Positions 25,302 to 35,200 of a DNA stretch of 64,000 bases are shown here, one piece after another. The stretch lies in contig NZ_CP040882.1 in the NCBI RefSeq assembly GCF_006337085.1, positions 1,922,001 to 1,986,000 on the forward strand, in the 5' to 3' direction. This DNA is from Sutterella faecalis (GTDB taxonomy: Bacteria > Pseudomonadota > Gammaproteobacteria > Burkholderiales > Burkholderiaceae_F). A program made the position numbers and the translations under genes. Within the stretch, counting starts at the first letter, position 1; each line of letters opens with the position of its first letter. The notes under the pieces were generated by a model. It was not told the origin of the DNA. It ran no database searches and saw only the letters and a list, made by a program, of their open reading frames with translations.

Positions 25302-26813
25302 ATGACGCTGACTGGTTTTGTTCTGCTCTATCTTTTCGCAACCGTTGCGATTGGCGTGTGGGCCTCTACCCGCGTAAAGAGCACCAGCGATTTTGCACTT
25401 GCCGGACGCAGCCTTCCGCTGCCGATGGTGATTACCGCTACATTTGCCACTTGGTTTGGATCAGAAACCATCCTCGGTCTTCCGGGGCGTTTCATCGAAA
25501 GCGGCATTGCAGGTGTGATTGAAGAGCCCTTTGGATCCGGTATGGCTCTGATTCTTGTGGGCACCTTCTTCGCACAGAAGCTCTATAAGCAGAAGATTCT
25601 TACGCTTGGCGACTACTACCGTGATCGTTATGGCAGAAGCGTTGAGCTTCTTTGCTCTGTTGCCATTGTGATTTCGTATCTCGGTTGGGTCGGTGCTCAG
25701 GTAACGGCACTGGGCCTGGTGATCAATCTGATCACCGAAGGCGCGGTGTCCATGACGACAGGCATGATCATCGGTGCCGGAATCGTGCTCGCTTATACGA
25801 TGGTTGGCGGGATGTGGTCTGTTGCCGTGACGGACTTCGTCCAGATGATCATCATCGTGCTCGGACTGGTGGCCATTCTTTGGTTCGCTTCCGATCTGGC
25901 TGGCGGCTTCGGCAATGTCATCGACTATGCTCGCGGCAAGGACCTCTTCCATGCACTTCCTGAGCCGACGCCTTCCGGATGGCTCTTCTGGATTTCGGCA
26001 GCCATGACCATGATGATCGGCTCGATTCCTCAGCAGGACGTTTTCCAGCGCGTCATGTCGGCAAAGAATGTGCAGACGGCCGTCGCTGGCCCGATTATCG
26101 GCGGCTCTTTCTACATCCTCTTTGCCTTCGTGCCAATGTTCATTGTGGTGGCTGCAGTGCTGGTCATGCCGGAGGCCGCTCAGAAGATGCTTGCTGAAGA
26201 TCCTCAGCAGCTTCTTCCGACGCTCGTTCGCGACTACATGCCGATGTGGCTGCGTGTGCTGTTCTTCGGTGCCGTGCTCTCCGCTGTAATGTCGACGGCA
26301 TCGGCAACAATGCTGGCCCCTTCGACGATCTTCGTTGAAAACGTGCTTCGCCACTTTGCCCGAGTCGATGACAGGAACATGCTCTTTGCCATGCGTGCTA
26401 CGGTTGCCTGCTTTGCCATTCTGGTGCTGATGTATTCGATTGCTCTCGAAGGTGCTCCGATCTACGACATGGTGGCGATGGCCTATCAGTTCCCGGTGGT
26501 AGGAGCATTCTGGCCCCTTGTCTGCGGTCTCTACTGGAAGAAGGCGACGCGTCAGGGCTGCTACGTTTCGATTCTCCTTGGCAGCGCAGTCTGGGTTTTC
26601 CTCACCTGGACGTCTGCAGGTGAAGTCTTCCCGAACGTGTTGGGCGGCTTTATTGCCGCTGCGGCAGGCATGGTTGTCGGGTCGCTCATGCCGACCACTG
26701 ACAACAAGCGATTTCTCGAAGAACGCCGCCGGAACATGATGAAGCGACCGGTGGATGCAGAAATTGGTAATGGACGGCTCCCTGCCATTACGCCGGTGAG
26801 TGCAACAGCCTGA
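25302..26813 (+). CDS. Sodium:solute symporter family (SSS) transporter
   Basis: The 503-residue protein has about 13 membrane helices and the SSS pattern: LAGRSLPLPMVITATFATWFGSETILGLPGRFIESG in helix 1-2, GGMWSVAVTDFVQMIIIVLGL, and the unwound-helix area around GSIPQQDVFQRVMSAKN. It imports an organic solute with Na+; the substrate cannot be read from the sequence (proline/pantothenate-type carriers are relatives). I chose ATG 25302, just before the first helix and after AAAAGGG, over an upstream ATG at 25152 that would include the hairpin leader. It is probably monocistronic. Confidence 0.88.
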   Translation: MTLTGFVLLYLFATVAIGVWASTRVKSTSDFALAGRSLPLPMVITATFATWFGSETILGLPGRFIESGIAGVIEEPFGSGMALILVGTFFAQKLYKQKILTLGDYYRDRYGRSVELLCSVAIVISYLGWVGAQVTALGLVINLITEGAVSMTTGMIIGAGIVLAYTMVGGMWSVAVTDFVQMIIIVLGLVAILWFASDLAGGFGNVIDYARGKDLFHALPEPTPSGWLFWISAAMTMMIGSIPQQDVFQRVMSAKNVQTAVAGPIIGGSFYILFAFVPMFIVVAAVLVMPEAAQKMLAEDPQQLLPTLVRDYMPMWLRVLFFGAVLSAVMSTASATMLAPSTIFVENVLRHFARVDDRNMLFAMRATVACFAILVLMYSIALEGAPIYDMVAMAYQFPVVGAFWPLVCGLYWKKATRQGCYVSILLGSAVWVFLTWTSAGEVFPNVLGGFIAAAAGMVVGSLMPTTDNKRFLEERRRNMMKRPVDAEIGNGRLPAITPVSATA

Positions 26814-26827
26814 TTGCAGCGACATGA

Positions 26828-26858
26828 AAGCGGCTCCGCGAGGCGGGGCCGCTTCTTC
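26828..26858 (+). terminator. Terminator after the SSS transporter gene
   Basis: AAGCGGCTCCGC (26828-26839) pairs with GCGGGGCCGCTT (26843-26854) with one mismatch-like G-T, over a 3-nt loop. The tail CTTCT is a weak T-tract. Confidence 0.7.
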
Positions 26859-26916
26859 TACAATTTTGTTCATCTTCCGGTCTGACGGCCGGCTTCTGGC
26901 GTTTAGTGAAAATAAG

Positions 26917-28278
26917 ATGAACATAGTCATTCTTGCTGCAGGCATGGGAAAGCGCATGCATTCCCGGCTTCCGAAAGTACTCCAGCCCATTGCCGGGCGC
27001 CCCATGATCGATCATGTGCTGGATGCCTCAGAAGGTCTGAGCGCATCCCCCCGGGTTGTTGTTGTGGGTCATGCTGCTGAAAACGTGATGGAGCATCTTG
27101 CGGACAGGTCTGACGTGACCTTTGCTCTGCAGTCGCCGCAGCTCGGTACCGGACATGCGCTTCGTCAGGCGCTCGGACAACTTGATCGCAACGAGCCGAA
27201 AACGCTGGTATGCCTCGGCGACGTTCCGCTGCTTTCCAGGCGGACTCTGGAGGCGATCGCCCGCGAAGCAGAAACGTCTGATCTGGTGCTTCTCACGGTC
27301 GAGCTTGATAATCCGACCGGCTATGGACGAATACTCCGAAACCCAGCGGGATTCGTGCGTGCGATCGTTGAGGAAAAGGATGCTTCGCCTGAGGAGCGAC
27401 GTGTTCGCGAAGTGAATACCGGGATCATGTGTCTGCCGACATCAAGACTTGATGGGTGGCTCTCTTCGCTTAAGGCTGCGAATGCTCAGGGCGAGTACTA
27501 CCTCACGGACGTGATCGGTCTTGCTGCCGATGAAGGGTTAAGGATCACGACGGTGCATCCCGAGCATGCCTGGGAGGTCGAAGGGGTGAATTCCAAAGCG
27601 CAGCTCGCAAGCCTCGAGCGTGTCTGGCAGAGGGAGCAGGCTCGCCGTCTTCTGGATGCCGGCGTGACGCTGATCGACCCTTCGCGCATAGATATTCGTG
27701 GAAGCCTGGAATGCGGTAAGGATGTGGAAATCGACGTCAACTGCGTGTTCGAGGGGCAGGTTCGACTCGCCGATGGCGTGCGCATCGGAGCAAATTGCGT
27801 TATCCGGGATGCTGAAATCGACGCAGAAACAGAGATTCTTCCGTTCTGTCACATTGAAGGTGCCCGTATCGGCATGAACGGCAGAATCGGTCCTTATTCA
27901 AGACTTCGTCCTGGTGCGGAACTCATTGGCGGCAACCATATCGGCAATTTCGTTGAAGTTAAGAAATCTACAGTGGGGATCGGCACCAAGATCAACCATC
28001 TGACCTACATTGGTGATGCTGATATCGGCGCACATGTCAATATCGGGGCCGGAACCATCACCTGCAATTACGACGGCGTGAATAAATTCCGCACGCGTAT
28101 CGGAGACGACGCCTTTATTGGATCAGGAACGGAGCTTGTGGCGCCTGTTGAAGTAGGTGCTGGCGCTACGATTGGCGCCGGTTCCACAATTACTAAAAAA
28201 GTGCCGGAGGGCAAGCTCACTGTTGCTCGGTCGAGGCAGGTCACAATTGAAGGCTGGCATCGTCCGGTTAAGAAATAA
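26917..28278 (+). CDS. glmU: Bifunctional UDP-N-acetylglucosamine pyrophosphorylase / glucosamine-1-phosphate N-acetyltransferase
   Basis: GlmU acetylates glucosamine-1-phosphate and then uridylates it to make UDP-GlcNAc for peptidoglycan and LPS. The 453 residues begin MNIVILAAGMGKRMHSRLPKVLQ, the nucleotidyltransferase signature, with GTGHALRQAL near residue 75. The C-terminal half is a left-handed beta helix of hexapeptide repeats ending ITKKVPEGKLTVARSRQ. ATG 26917 is fixed by the signature starting at residue 1. glmS follows 12 bp later, so the two make one pathway operon. Confidence 0.97.
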   Translation: MNIVILAAGMGKRMHSRLPKVLQPIAGRPMIDHVLDASEGLSASPRVVVVGHAAENVMEHLADRSDVTFALQSPQLGTGHALRQALGQLDRNEPKTLVCLGDVPLLSRRTLEAIAREAETSDLVLLTVELDNPTGYGRILRNPAGFVRAIVEEKDASPEERRVREVNTGIMCLPTSRLDGWLSSLKAANAQGEYYLTDVIGLAADEGLRITTVHPEHAWEVEGVNSKAQLASLERVWQREQARRLLDAGVTLIDPSRIDIRGSLECGKDVEIDVNCVFEGQVRLADGVRIGANCVIRDAEIDAETEILPFCHIEGARIGMNGRIGPYSRLRPGAELIGGNHIGNFVEVKKSTVGIGTKINHLTYIGDADIGAHVNIGAGTITCNYDGVNKFRTRIGDDAFIGSGTELVAPVEVGAGATIGAGSTITKKVPEGKLTVARSRQVTIEGWHRPVKK

Positions 28279-28290
28279 AGGAAAGGAACC

Positions 28291-30123
28291 ATGTGTGGAA
28301 TCGTCGCTGCTGCGAGCAGCCGCAATATTGTCCCTCTGCTTTTGGAAGGCCTTCGGCGTCTTGAGTACCGAGGGTACGATTCCTGCGGCATTGCAACGGT
28401 AGGCCCTGATGGTCTTCGGCGCTGCCGCTCGACAGAACGTGTGGCTCAGCTTGCCGAAGAGGCAAAAGAAGCGGGACTCAATGCCGTCACCGGCATAGCG
28501 CATACGCGCTGGGCTACGCATGGTGCGCCGGCCGTAAGGAATGCCCATCCCCTCTTTTCCCACGATTTCATCGGACTGGTGCATAACGGCATCATCGAAA
28601 ACTACGAATCCATTCGTGCGAGGCTTCAGAATCAGGGTTACGAATTTACAAGCCAGACTGATACGGAGGTGATCGCGCACCTGATTTATTCCAACTATCA
28701 GGGCGATTTGCTTGCTGCAGTTAAAAAGTCTGTTCTGGAGCTGCGTGGAAGTTATGCGCTCGCGATTATCTGTCGCGATGAGCCTCATAAAATTGTTCTT
28801 GCCCGTCAGGGGTCTCCGCTCGTTGTCGGCATCGGTGACAACGAAATGCTCGGTGCTTCGGATGCCATGGCAATCGCCGGAGTTACGGATCGGATCATGT
28901 ATCTGGCGGAAGGTGATGTCTGTGAAATCACGCCGCATAAGTGTCAGGTCTGGAAGCGCACGGAATCTGGAGAATTTCTTCCTGTTGAACGTGAAATTCG
29001 TGTGGTGCAGGCTTATTCGGGTGCCGTGGATCTCGGCCCCTATCGTCACTACATGCAGAAGGAGATTTTTGAGCAGCCCCGTGCTATTGCCGACACGCTC
29101 GAAGGCGTTGCGGGCATCACGCCCAAACTTTTCGGTGCGGATGCCGAACAGGTGCTGTCCGGTGTATCGAGGCTTCTCTTTCTTGCCTGCGGGACTTCTT
29201 ATTACGCCGCGCTCACAGCGAAATACTGGATTGAGGCGCTCGCAGGCATCCATTGCGATGTTGAGATCGCAAGCGAATACCGCTACAGAATTTCCGTGCC
29301 GGATCCCGATGCACTGGTGATCACAATTTCTCAATCAGGTGAGACTGCGGACACGATCGCGGCTCTGCGTCATGCCCGCGATGATCTTGGCATGAAGCGC
29401 ACGCTCACGATCTGCAATGTGTCCACCTCCGCTATGGTTCGGGAGAGTCGACTTGCCTATATCACGCGTGCAGGCGTTGAAATTGGCGTCGCTTCAACGA
29501 AAGCGTTTACAACACAGCTCGCGGCAATTTATCTGCTTGCGCTGACGCTTGCGAAGATGAATGGACGTCTCACCGAAGAAGCGGAGGCAGAAGAACTTAA
29601 GCGTCTGCGCCATATCCCCTCAGCGCTTTCTTCGGTGCTGGCGCTTGAGCCTCAGGTTATGGACTGGGCGGAGCGGTTTGCCGGCAAGGATCACGCGCTC
29701 TTCCTCGGGCGAGGCGTGCATTATCCGATTGCGCTGGAAGGGGCATTGAAGCTTAAGGAAATCAGCTACATTCACGCTGAAGCTTATCCGGCAGGCGAGC
29801 TTAAGCATGGGCCGCTTGCTCTTGTGGATGCCAATATGCCGGTGGTGACGGTTGCGCCCAACGACAGGCTGCTTGAAAAGCTTAAGTCCAATATGGCTGA
29901 GGTGAGAGCCAGAGGCGGAGAGCTTTATGTCTTCGCGGATGGCGACTCCAATATTGTTCCTGATGAGAGGATGCATGTCATCAGACTGCCGGAAAACTAC
30001 GGCATGCTGTCTCCCATTCTTCACGTCGTTCCGCTGCAGCTTCTTGCTTATCATGCAGCGCTTGTTCGCGGTACCGATGTGGATAAGCCGCGTAATCTTG
30101 CTAAGAGCGTAACGGTGGAATAG
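28291..30123 (+). CDS. glmS: Glutamine--fructose-6-phosphate aminotransferase (isomerizing)
   Basis: GlmS makes glucosamine-6-phosphate from fructose-6-phosphate and glutamine, the first committed step of amino sugar synthesis. The 610 residues begin MCGIVAA, with the catalytic Cys at position 2 after Met removal (N-terminal amidotransferase). HTRWATHG and HNGIIENY follow. The two SIS sugar-isomerase domains contain LACGTSYYA and SQSGETADT, and the C-terminal KSVTVE ends the active site. Ribosome-binding site AAAGGAA. I see no glmS ribozyme, as expected for a proteobacterium. Confidence 0.98.
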   Translation: MCGIVAAASSRNIVPLLLEGLRRLEYRGYDSCGIATVGPDGLRRCRSTERVAQLAEEAKEAGLNAVTGIAHTRWATHGAPAVRNAHPLFSHDFIGLVHNGIIENYESIRARLQNQGYEFTSQTDTEVIAHLIYSNYQGDLLAAVKKSVLELRGSYALAIICRDEPHKIVLARQGSPLVVGIGDNEMLGASDAMAIAGVTDRIMYLAEGDVCEITPHKCQVWKRTESGEFLPVEREIRVVQAYSGAVDLGPYRHYMQKEIFEQPRAIADTLEGVAGITPKLFGADAEQVLSGVSRLLFLACGTSYYAALTAKYWIEALAGIHCDVEIASEYRYRISVPDPDALVITISQSGETADTIAALRHARDDLGMKRTLTICNVSTSAMVRESRLAYITRAGVEIGVASTKAFTTQLAAIYLLALTLAKMNGRLTEEAEAEELKRLRHIPSALSSVLALEPQVMDWAERFAGKDHALFLGRGVHYPIALEGALKLKEISYIHAEAYPAGELKHGPLALVDANMPVVTVAPNDRLLEKLKSNMAEVRARGGELYVFADGDSNIVPDERMHVIRLPENYGMLSPILHVVPLQLLAYHAALVRGTDVDKPRNLAKSVTVE

Positions 30124-30137
30124 CCTCCGCCTAAACT

Positions 30138-30172
30138 CAAAGAAAAAGCCGCGATTCGCGGCTTTTTCTTTG
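30138..30172. terminator. Bidirectional terminator between glmS and the convergent marC paralogue
   Basis: A perfect 16-bp inverted repeat, CAAAGAAAAAGCCGCG (30138-30153) and its complement (30157-30172), has a 3-nt loop. A-rich and T-rich outer arms allow termination in both directions. Confidence 0.92.
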
Positions 30173-30190
30173 AGCGGGCTGAAGATAAAT

Positions 30191-30838
30191 TCAGCTTCCT
30201 GCAATAAATGTGCGAATGCCTGAGCCGACAAACTGCACGCCAATGCAGATGAGCAGAAACCCCATGAGCTTGCCGAGCACCAGCGTGCCCGAAGGGCCGA
30301 GCCGGTTGGAGATGACGTCTGAATAGCGCATGACGAACCATGACGTGCCAGTCGCGCAAATGATGGCGAGCGCAGTCCAGGCAAAAGCAATTGTTATATC
30401 GATATAGTCGGTAAGTTCAGCAATTTCCGTTGAAAAACCGATGACGACGGCAATAGTACCCGGACCGGCAATGCCCGGCATGGCAATTGGGAAGAATGCA
30501 TAGTCTTCCCGGTCGCGGCGCACAATCGGAGCTTTGTTCGGGGTGTTGCCGCCGAAAAGCATCTGGTAACCGATGGCAGCGACGACAAGACCGCCCGCAA
30601 TACGCATGGCGCCGTATGAAATGCCGAAGAAGGCAAGCAGAACATTGCCGCCGACCAGAGAGACGAGCATGATGGCTGCGGCATAGATAAATGCCCATTT
30701 GGCCTGCTGGTGTTTCCTTTCTTCGCTCATCCCCTGGGTGAGGCTGATGAAAAGCGGAATCTTGGAGGGCGGGTTGGTAATCGTAATGAGCGAGATCAGA
30801 CCGCCCAAAAAATATTGGAAATGTATGGCTTCGAACAT
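30191..30838 (-). CDS. MarC family integral membrane protein (second paralogue)
   Basis: The 215-residue protein has about six membrane helices and the MarC blocks LITITNPPSKIPLFISLT in the first helix, FFGISYGAMRIAGGLVVA and PIAMPGIAGPGTIAVVIGFS. It shares the fold and motifs of the protein encoded at 8863-9522 but is clearly diverged. It is convergent with glmS and divergent from the RND efflux operon. The role is unknown, and despite the name MarC is no longer regarded as a resistance determinant. Confidence 0.85.
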   Translation of the reverse strand: MFEAIHFQYFLGGLISLITITNPPSKIPLFISLTQGMSEERKHQQAKWAFIYAAAIMLVSLVGGNVLLAFFGISYGAMRIAGGLVVAAIGYQMLFGGNTPNKAPIVRRDREDYAFFPIAMPGIAGPGTIAVVIGFSTEIAELTDYIDITIAFAWTALAIICATGTSWFVMRYSDVISNRLGPSGTLVLGKLMGFLLICIGVQFVGSGIRTFIAGS

Positions 30839-31002
30839 GATTCCGGGCCGTTATCCAAGGAAAGTACGGCGCCACCTGAATGGAAGGCAAAAAAAATGTA
30901 AGCAGGGCCTTCAAATTAAGCAATTCTACCTGCAAGCCACTCCCTCAGGCTGAGTAAAGGTTCTGCAGAGGCCAATTTTTGCCTCAGTCTTGTGCTATAA
31001 AC

Positions 31003-31034
31003 TGAACCCTCGTTCACTTCTGAACAAAGGTTCA
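31003..31034. promoter_or_regulatory. Two tandem operator palindromes before the RND efflux operon
   Basis: TGAAC-CCTC-GTTCA (31003-31016) and TGAAC-AAAG-GTTCA (31021-31034) are identical 14-bp palindromes apart from their spacers, with centres 18 bp apart. A TATAAA (30996-31001) lies directly upstream and could be the -10 element. The pair is 50 bp before the acrA-like start. It is the natural candidate site for the TetR repressor encoded at the operon's 3' end. Confidence 0.7.
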
Positions 31035-31083
31035 GAGTGATGCCGAATTTCTATATTGAAACATCAATCAGGTTGGATTGAGA

Positions 31084-32280
31084 ATGTTGTTTACACGAAA
31101 AGCGATACATGTCGCCGTTGGCGCAGCTCTTGGAGCGGCTCTCCTGCTGACCAGTTTTCATCATGAGGGCCTGATCAGCCAGGCTCAGGCTGCCCAGGGA
31201 CAGGCACGGCCGCCTTCCGAAGTTGTGGTGGTTACCGTGAAGCCTCAGGCAGTGCGCATTGATACGGTCCTGACGGGCCGCACCAGTGCGTATAACGTTT
31301 CCGAGGTGCGCCCGCAGGTAAACGGCATTCTCCAGAAGCGACTCTTCAAGGAAGGTCAGGAAGTTAAAGAGGGCGACCAGCTCTATCAGATTGATCCTGC
31401 CCTCTATGACGCGCAGCTGAAGACTGCTGAAGCAACGCTTGCTCAGGCGCGGGCTACGCTCGCACAGGCTCAGGCTGATGCCAAACGCTCCCGCGAGCTC
31501 GTGAAGATCAATGCGGTGTCCAAGCAGTCTGACGATGCCGCGCAGGCTCAGCTGAAGTCCGCTCAGGCGGCGGTGAAGTCGGGTGAGGCTGCTGTTCTTA
31601 CGGCAAAGATCAATCTTGACTACACCAAGGTTCGTTCCCCGATTTCCGGACGCGTCTCGCGTTCCGAATTTACGGAAGGCGCACTTCTCACGGCTTATCA
31701 AGCTCAGGCACTTACAACCGTGCAGCAGCTTGATCCCATCTATGTTGACGTTACACAGACAGCGGAAGATCTGCTTCGCATTCAGCGGGAAATTGCTGCG
31801 GGCGAACTGAAGACGGATGCTGATGGTGCGGCTCCCATGTCGCTCATCCTTTCTGATGGATCGACCTATTCAGAAACCGGCAAGCTCACTTTCACCGACG
31901 CGATCGTCGATGAAGGTACGGGGACCGTGAAGCTTCGTGCTGTATTCCCTAATCCCCAGCGTCAGCTGCTTCCGGGCATGTTTGTGCGTGCGAACCTTTC
32001 GGAAGGCATTCGTCCGCAAGGCATTCTTGTGCACATGCAGTCGGTAATGCGTGATCTGAAGGGCAATGCTTATGTCTATGTTGTCGGTACAGACAACAAA
32101 GTCGAGCAGCGCTCTATTACGGTTGGTCAAACGATGGGTACATACTGGCTCGTTACTTCTGGTCTCAAGGAAGGCGAGCGCGTGATGTTCGAGGGCTTCC
32201 AGCGTACTGCTCCGGGTGCGACGGTTGCTCCGAAGGAGTTTGATCCCAAGACGGCGCCGGAAGGCAAGCCGCTTTTCTAA
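31084..32280 (+). CDS. RND efflux periplasmic adaptor subunit (AcrA/MexA family)
   Basis: This adaptor links the inner-membrane pump to the outer-membrane channel. The product from ATG 31084 is 398 residues. It has an N-terminal signal/anchor (residues 1-36) without a lipobox Cys, unlike E. coli AcrA. A lipoyl half (NGILQKRLFKEGQEVKEGDQLYQIDPALY), an Ala/Gln-rich alpha hairpin, the second lipoyl half (TKVRSPISGRVSRSEFTEGALL), beta-barrel and membrane-proximal domains follow. A TTG at 31078 is a less likely start. First gene of the acrA-acrB-oprM-tetR set. Confidence 0.93.
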   Translation: MLFTRKAIHVAVGAALGAALLLTSFHHEGLISQAQAAQGQARPPSEVVVVTVKPQAVRIDTVLTGRTSAYNVSEVRPQVNGILQKRLFKEGQEVKEGDQLYQIDPALYDAQLKTAEATLAQARATLAQAQADAKRSRELVKINAVSKQSDDAAQAQLKSAQAAVKSGEAAVLTAKINLDYTKVRSPISGRVSRSEFTEGALLTAYQAQALTTVQQLDPIYVDVTQTAEDLLRIQREIAAGELKTDADGAAPMSLILSDGSTYSETGKLTFTDAIVDEGTGTVKLRAVFPNPQRQLLPGMFVRANLSEGIRPQGILVHMQSVMRDLKGNAYVYVVGTDNKVEQRSITVGQTMGTYWLVTSGLKEGERVMFEGFQRTAPGATVAPKEFDPKTAPEGKPLF

Positions 32281-32299
32281 GCTTCGGAGACGCTGATTC

Positions 32300-35200
32300 A
32301 TGTTTTCGCGTTTTTTTATTGATCGCCCCGTTTTTTCGTGGGTGATTGCAATCGTGATCATGCTCGCGGGCCTGCTCTCCATTGAGACGCTGCCGGTGAG
32401 TCAGTATCCTCAGATTGCGCCTCCGCAGGTAAGCATCACCGCTACTTATCCGGGTGCTTCGGCCGAGACGATTGAGAACACCGTCACTCAGATCATTGAG
32501 CAGAACCTTACGGGTCTTGACGGCTATCTCTACATGAATTCGACTTCCGACTCGGCAGGCCGCGTGAGCATCACCGTGACCTTTGAGGCGGGCACCAATC
32601 CAGATATGGCTCAGGTGCAGGTGCAGAACAAGATTCAAACTGCCCTGACATCGCTGCCGCAGGTTGTTCAGCAGCTCGGTGTCGAAATTCAAAAGACGTC
32701 GGCTAACTTCCTGATGGTTGTGGGCTTCATGAGCAAGGACCCGTCCATGACGGCGGGCGACCTTGGCGACTTCCTTGAGGCCAGCATTAAGGAGCCGCTG
32801 TCTCGCGTGAGTGGTGTAGGCGAAGTTCAGGTTTTCGGCTCGTCGTATGCCATGCGCGTCTGGCTTGATCCGGACAAACTTGTCAAATATAAGCTCAATC
32901 CTTCAGACGTTACGGCCGCGATCACCGCTCAGAATGCTCAGGTTTCCACGGGCAGTCTGGCGGGTCAGCCTACTGACGGCAAGCAGGAATTTACGGCGAC
33001 GATTTCTTCTTCAAGCTTATTGCAGACGCCGGAGCAGTTCCGCAATATTCTGCTCAAGGTGACGGATGAAGGCGCCAACGTATATCTGCGTGATGTTGCT
33101 GAAGTTGCGCTCGGACAGCAGTCCTATACAGCCTTCGGCACGTATCAGGGCTACCCGAGTTCGGGTATTGCCGTGAAGCTTGCGTCCGGCTCCAACGCGC
33201 TTGAGACTCAGGCGGCGGTGATGGAGCGTGTTGAAGAGCTTAAGCACCTGCTGCCGGCGGGCGTCGAGGCTGTTGTTCCGTTCGATACCACGCCCTTTGT
33301 GCGTGCCGCGCTTCATGAAGTTGTGAAGACGCTCGTTGAAGCCATCATCCTCGTCGTTTTCGTGATGTTCCTCTTCCTTCAGAATTGGCGCGCCACGATC
33401 ATTCCGACGATTGCGGTGCCGGTGGTGCTTCTGGGCACTTTCGGCATGCTTTCCATTACGGGCTTCTCCATCAACATGCTCACCATGTTTGCCATGGTGC
33501 TTGCGATTGGCCTGCTGGTGGATGATGCCATTGTGGTGGTGGAGAATGTCGAACGTGTGATGCGCGAGGACGGTTCGAGCCCTTATGACGCGACTGTGAA
33601 GTCCATGGGCCAGATTACCGGCGCTCTGGTGGGTATTGCCATGGTGCTTTCGGCTGTGTTTGTGCCGATGGCATTTTTCGGCGGTTCGACCGGCGTGATT
33701 TATCGCCAGTTCTCAATCACAATCGTTTCGGCCATGGCGCTTTCTGTAGTCATCGCCCTGACGCTTACTCCAGCGCTTTGCGCAAAGATCCTCAAGCCAG
33801 TGGACCATGAACATCACATGGGCAAGGGAGGCTTCTTCGGTTGGTTTAACCGCGGTTTCGAAGCGCTGACGATTGCGGTTCGCGACTCCGTCGCTGGCTT
33901 CATTCATCATCCGTTGCTGCTTGTTGTCAGTTACGCCATTGTGGTCGCCGCCATGGTGATCGGCTTCATCAAGCTTCCGACAGGCTTCATGCCGGCTGAA
34001 GACCAGGGTGTTGCGCTCCTTACGATGCAGCTTCCGCAGGGGGCTACGATGGAGCGTACGGATCGGGAACTTCGCCGTGTTGAAGGATTCCTGCAGAAGA
34101 CCGAGCAGGAAACGCTCGACAGCTTCTTTGCCGTGCGCGGGTTCTCCTTTGCAGGTTCCGGCCAAAATATGGCTTTGGGCTTCCTGAAGCTTAAGGATTG
34201 GGAAGAACGTCCGAATGCTTCCCAGAGCGTGGAAGCTATTCAGGGCCGCGCTATGGGCGCCTTCATGATGTCGCCTGAATTCAAGAACGCAAGTACGTTT
34301 GTCTTCCCGCTCCCGGCCGTGCCGGAACTTGGCGTTGCAGACGGTTTTGACTTCTTCATCCAGGATCAGAAGGGGCAGGGGCATCAGAAGCTGATGGAAG
34401 TGAGGAATAAATTCCTTGCCGCAGCGCATCAGGATCCCAGGCTGACGATGGTTCGTCACAACGGCATGGATGACACGGCACAGATGAAGCTGAATCTCGA
34501 CTACGAGAAGCTTTCTGCACTGGGTCTTGATATTTCGACCGTGAATTCCACCATTTCTACGGCTCTTGCCGGTTCCTACGTCAACGATTTTCTTGATCGC
34601 GGACGCGTGAAGCAGGTCTGGGTGCAGGGCAATCAGGCGGCTCGCATGCAACCCGATGACTTGAAGCGTTGGCACGTGCGCAACGATAAGGGCGAAATGG
34701 TTCCGTTCTCGGCATTCATGACGATGTCCTGGGATTATGGCAGCCCGAACCTCGAGCGCTTCAATGGTCTTTCTTCCGTCAATATTCAAGGCAGCCCCGC
34801 CAAGGGTGTTTCCTCGGGTGATGCAATGAAGGCTGTTGAAGAAATCGCGCAAAAGACCTTCCCTGAGGGATACACGATCTCGTGGAATGGCGTTTCCTAT
34901 CAGGAGCGTCAGGCCGGTTCGCAGGAAGCAGCGCTTTATGCAATCTCGCTGCTTGTGGTGTTCCTCTGCCTTGCAGCGTTGTATGAAAGCTGGTCTGTGC
35001 CGATTGCGGTTCTTCTTGTCATTCCGTGCGGCATCGTGGGCGCTCTGGGCCTCACGTGGATCCTCGACATGAACAATGACGTCTACTTCAAGGTGGGCAT
35101 GCTGACGACGATGGGACTGGTGAGTAAAAACGCCATTTTGATCGTCGAGTTCGCGAAGGATCTGCTCGAGCAAGGTGAGGATGTTGTGCATTCGGCTCTG

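Noticed and set aside
28279..28290. glmS ribozyme/riboswitch upstream of glmS
   Set aside because: The gap to glmU is only 12 bp and leaves no room for it.
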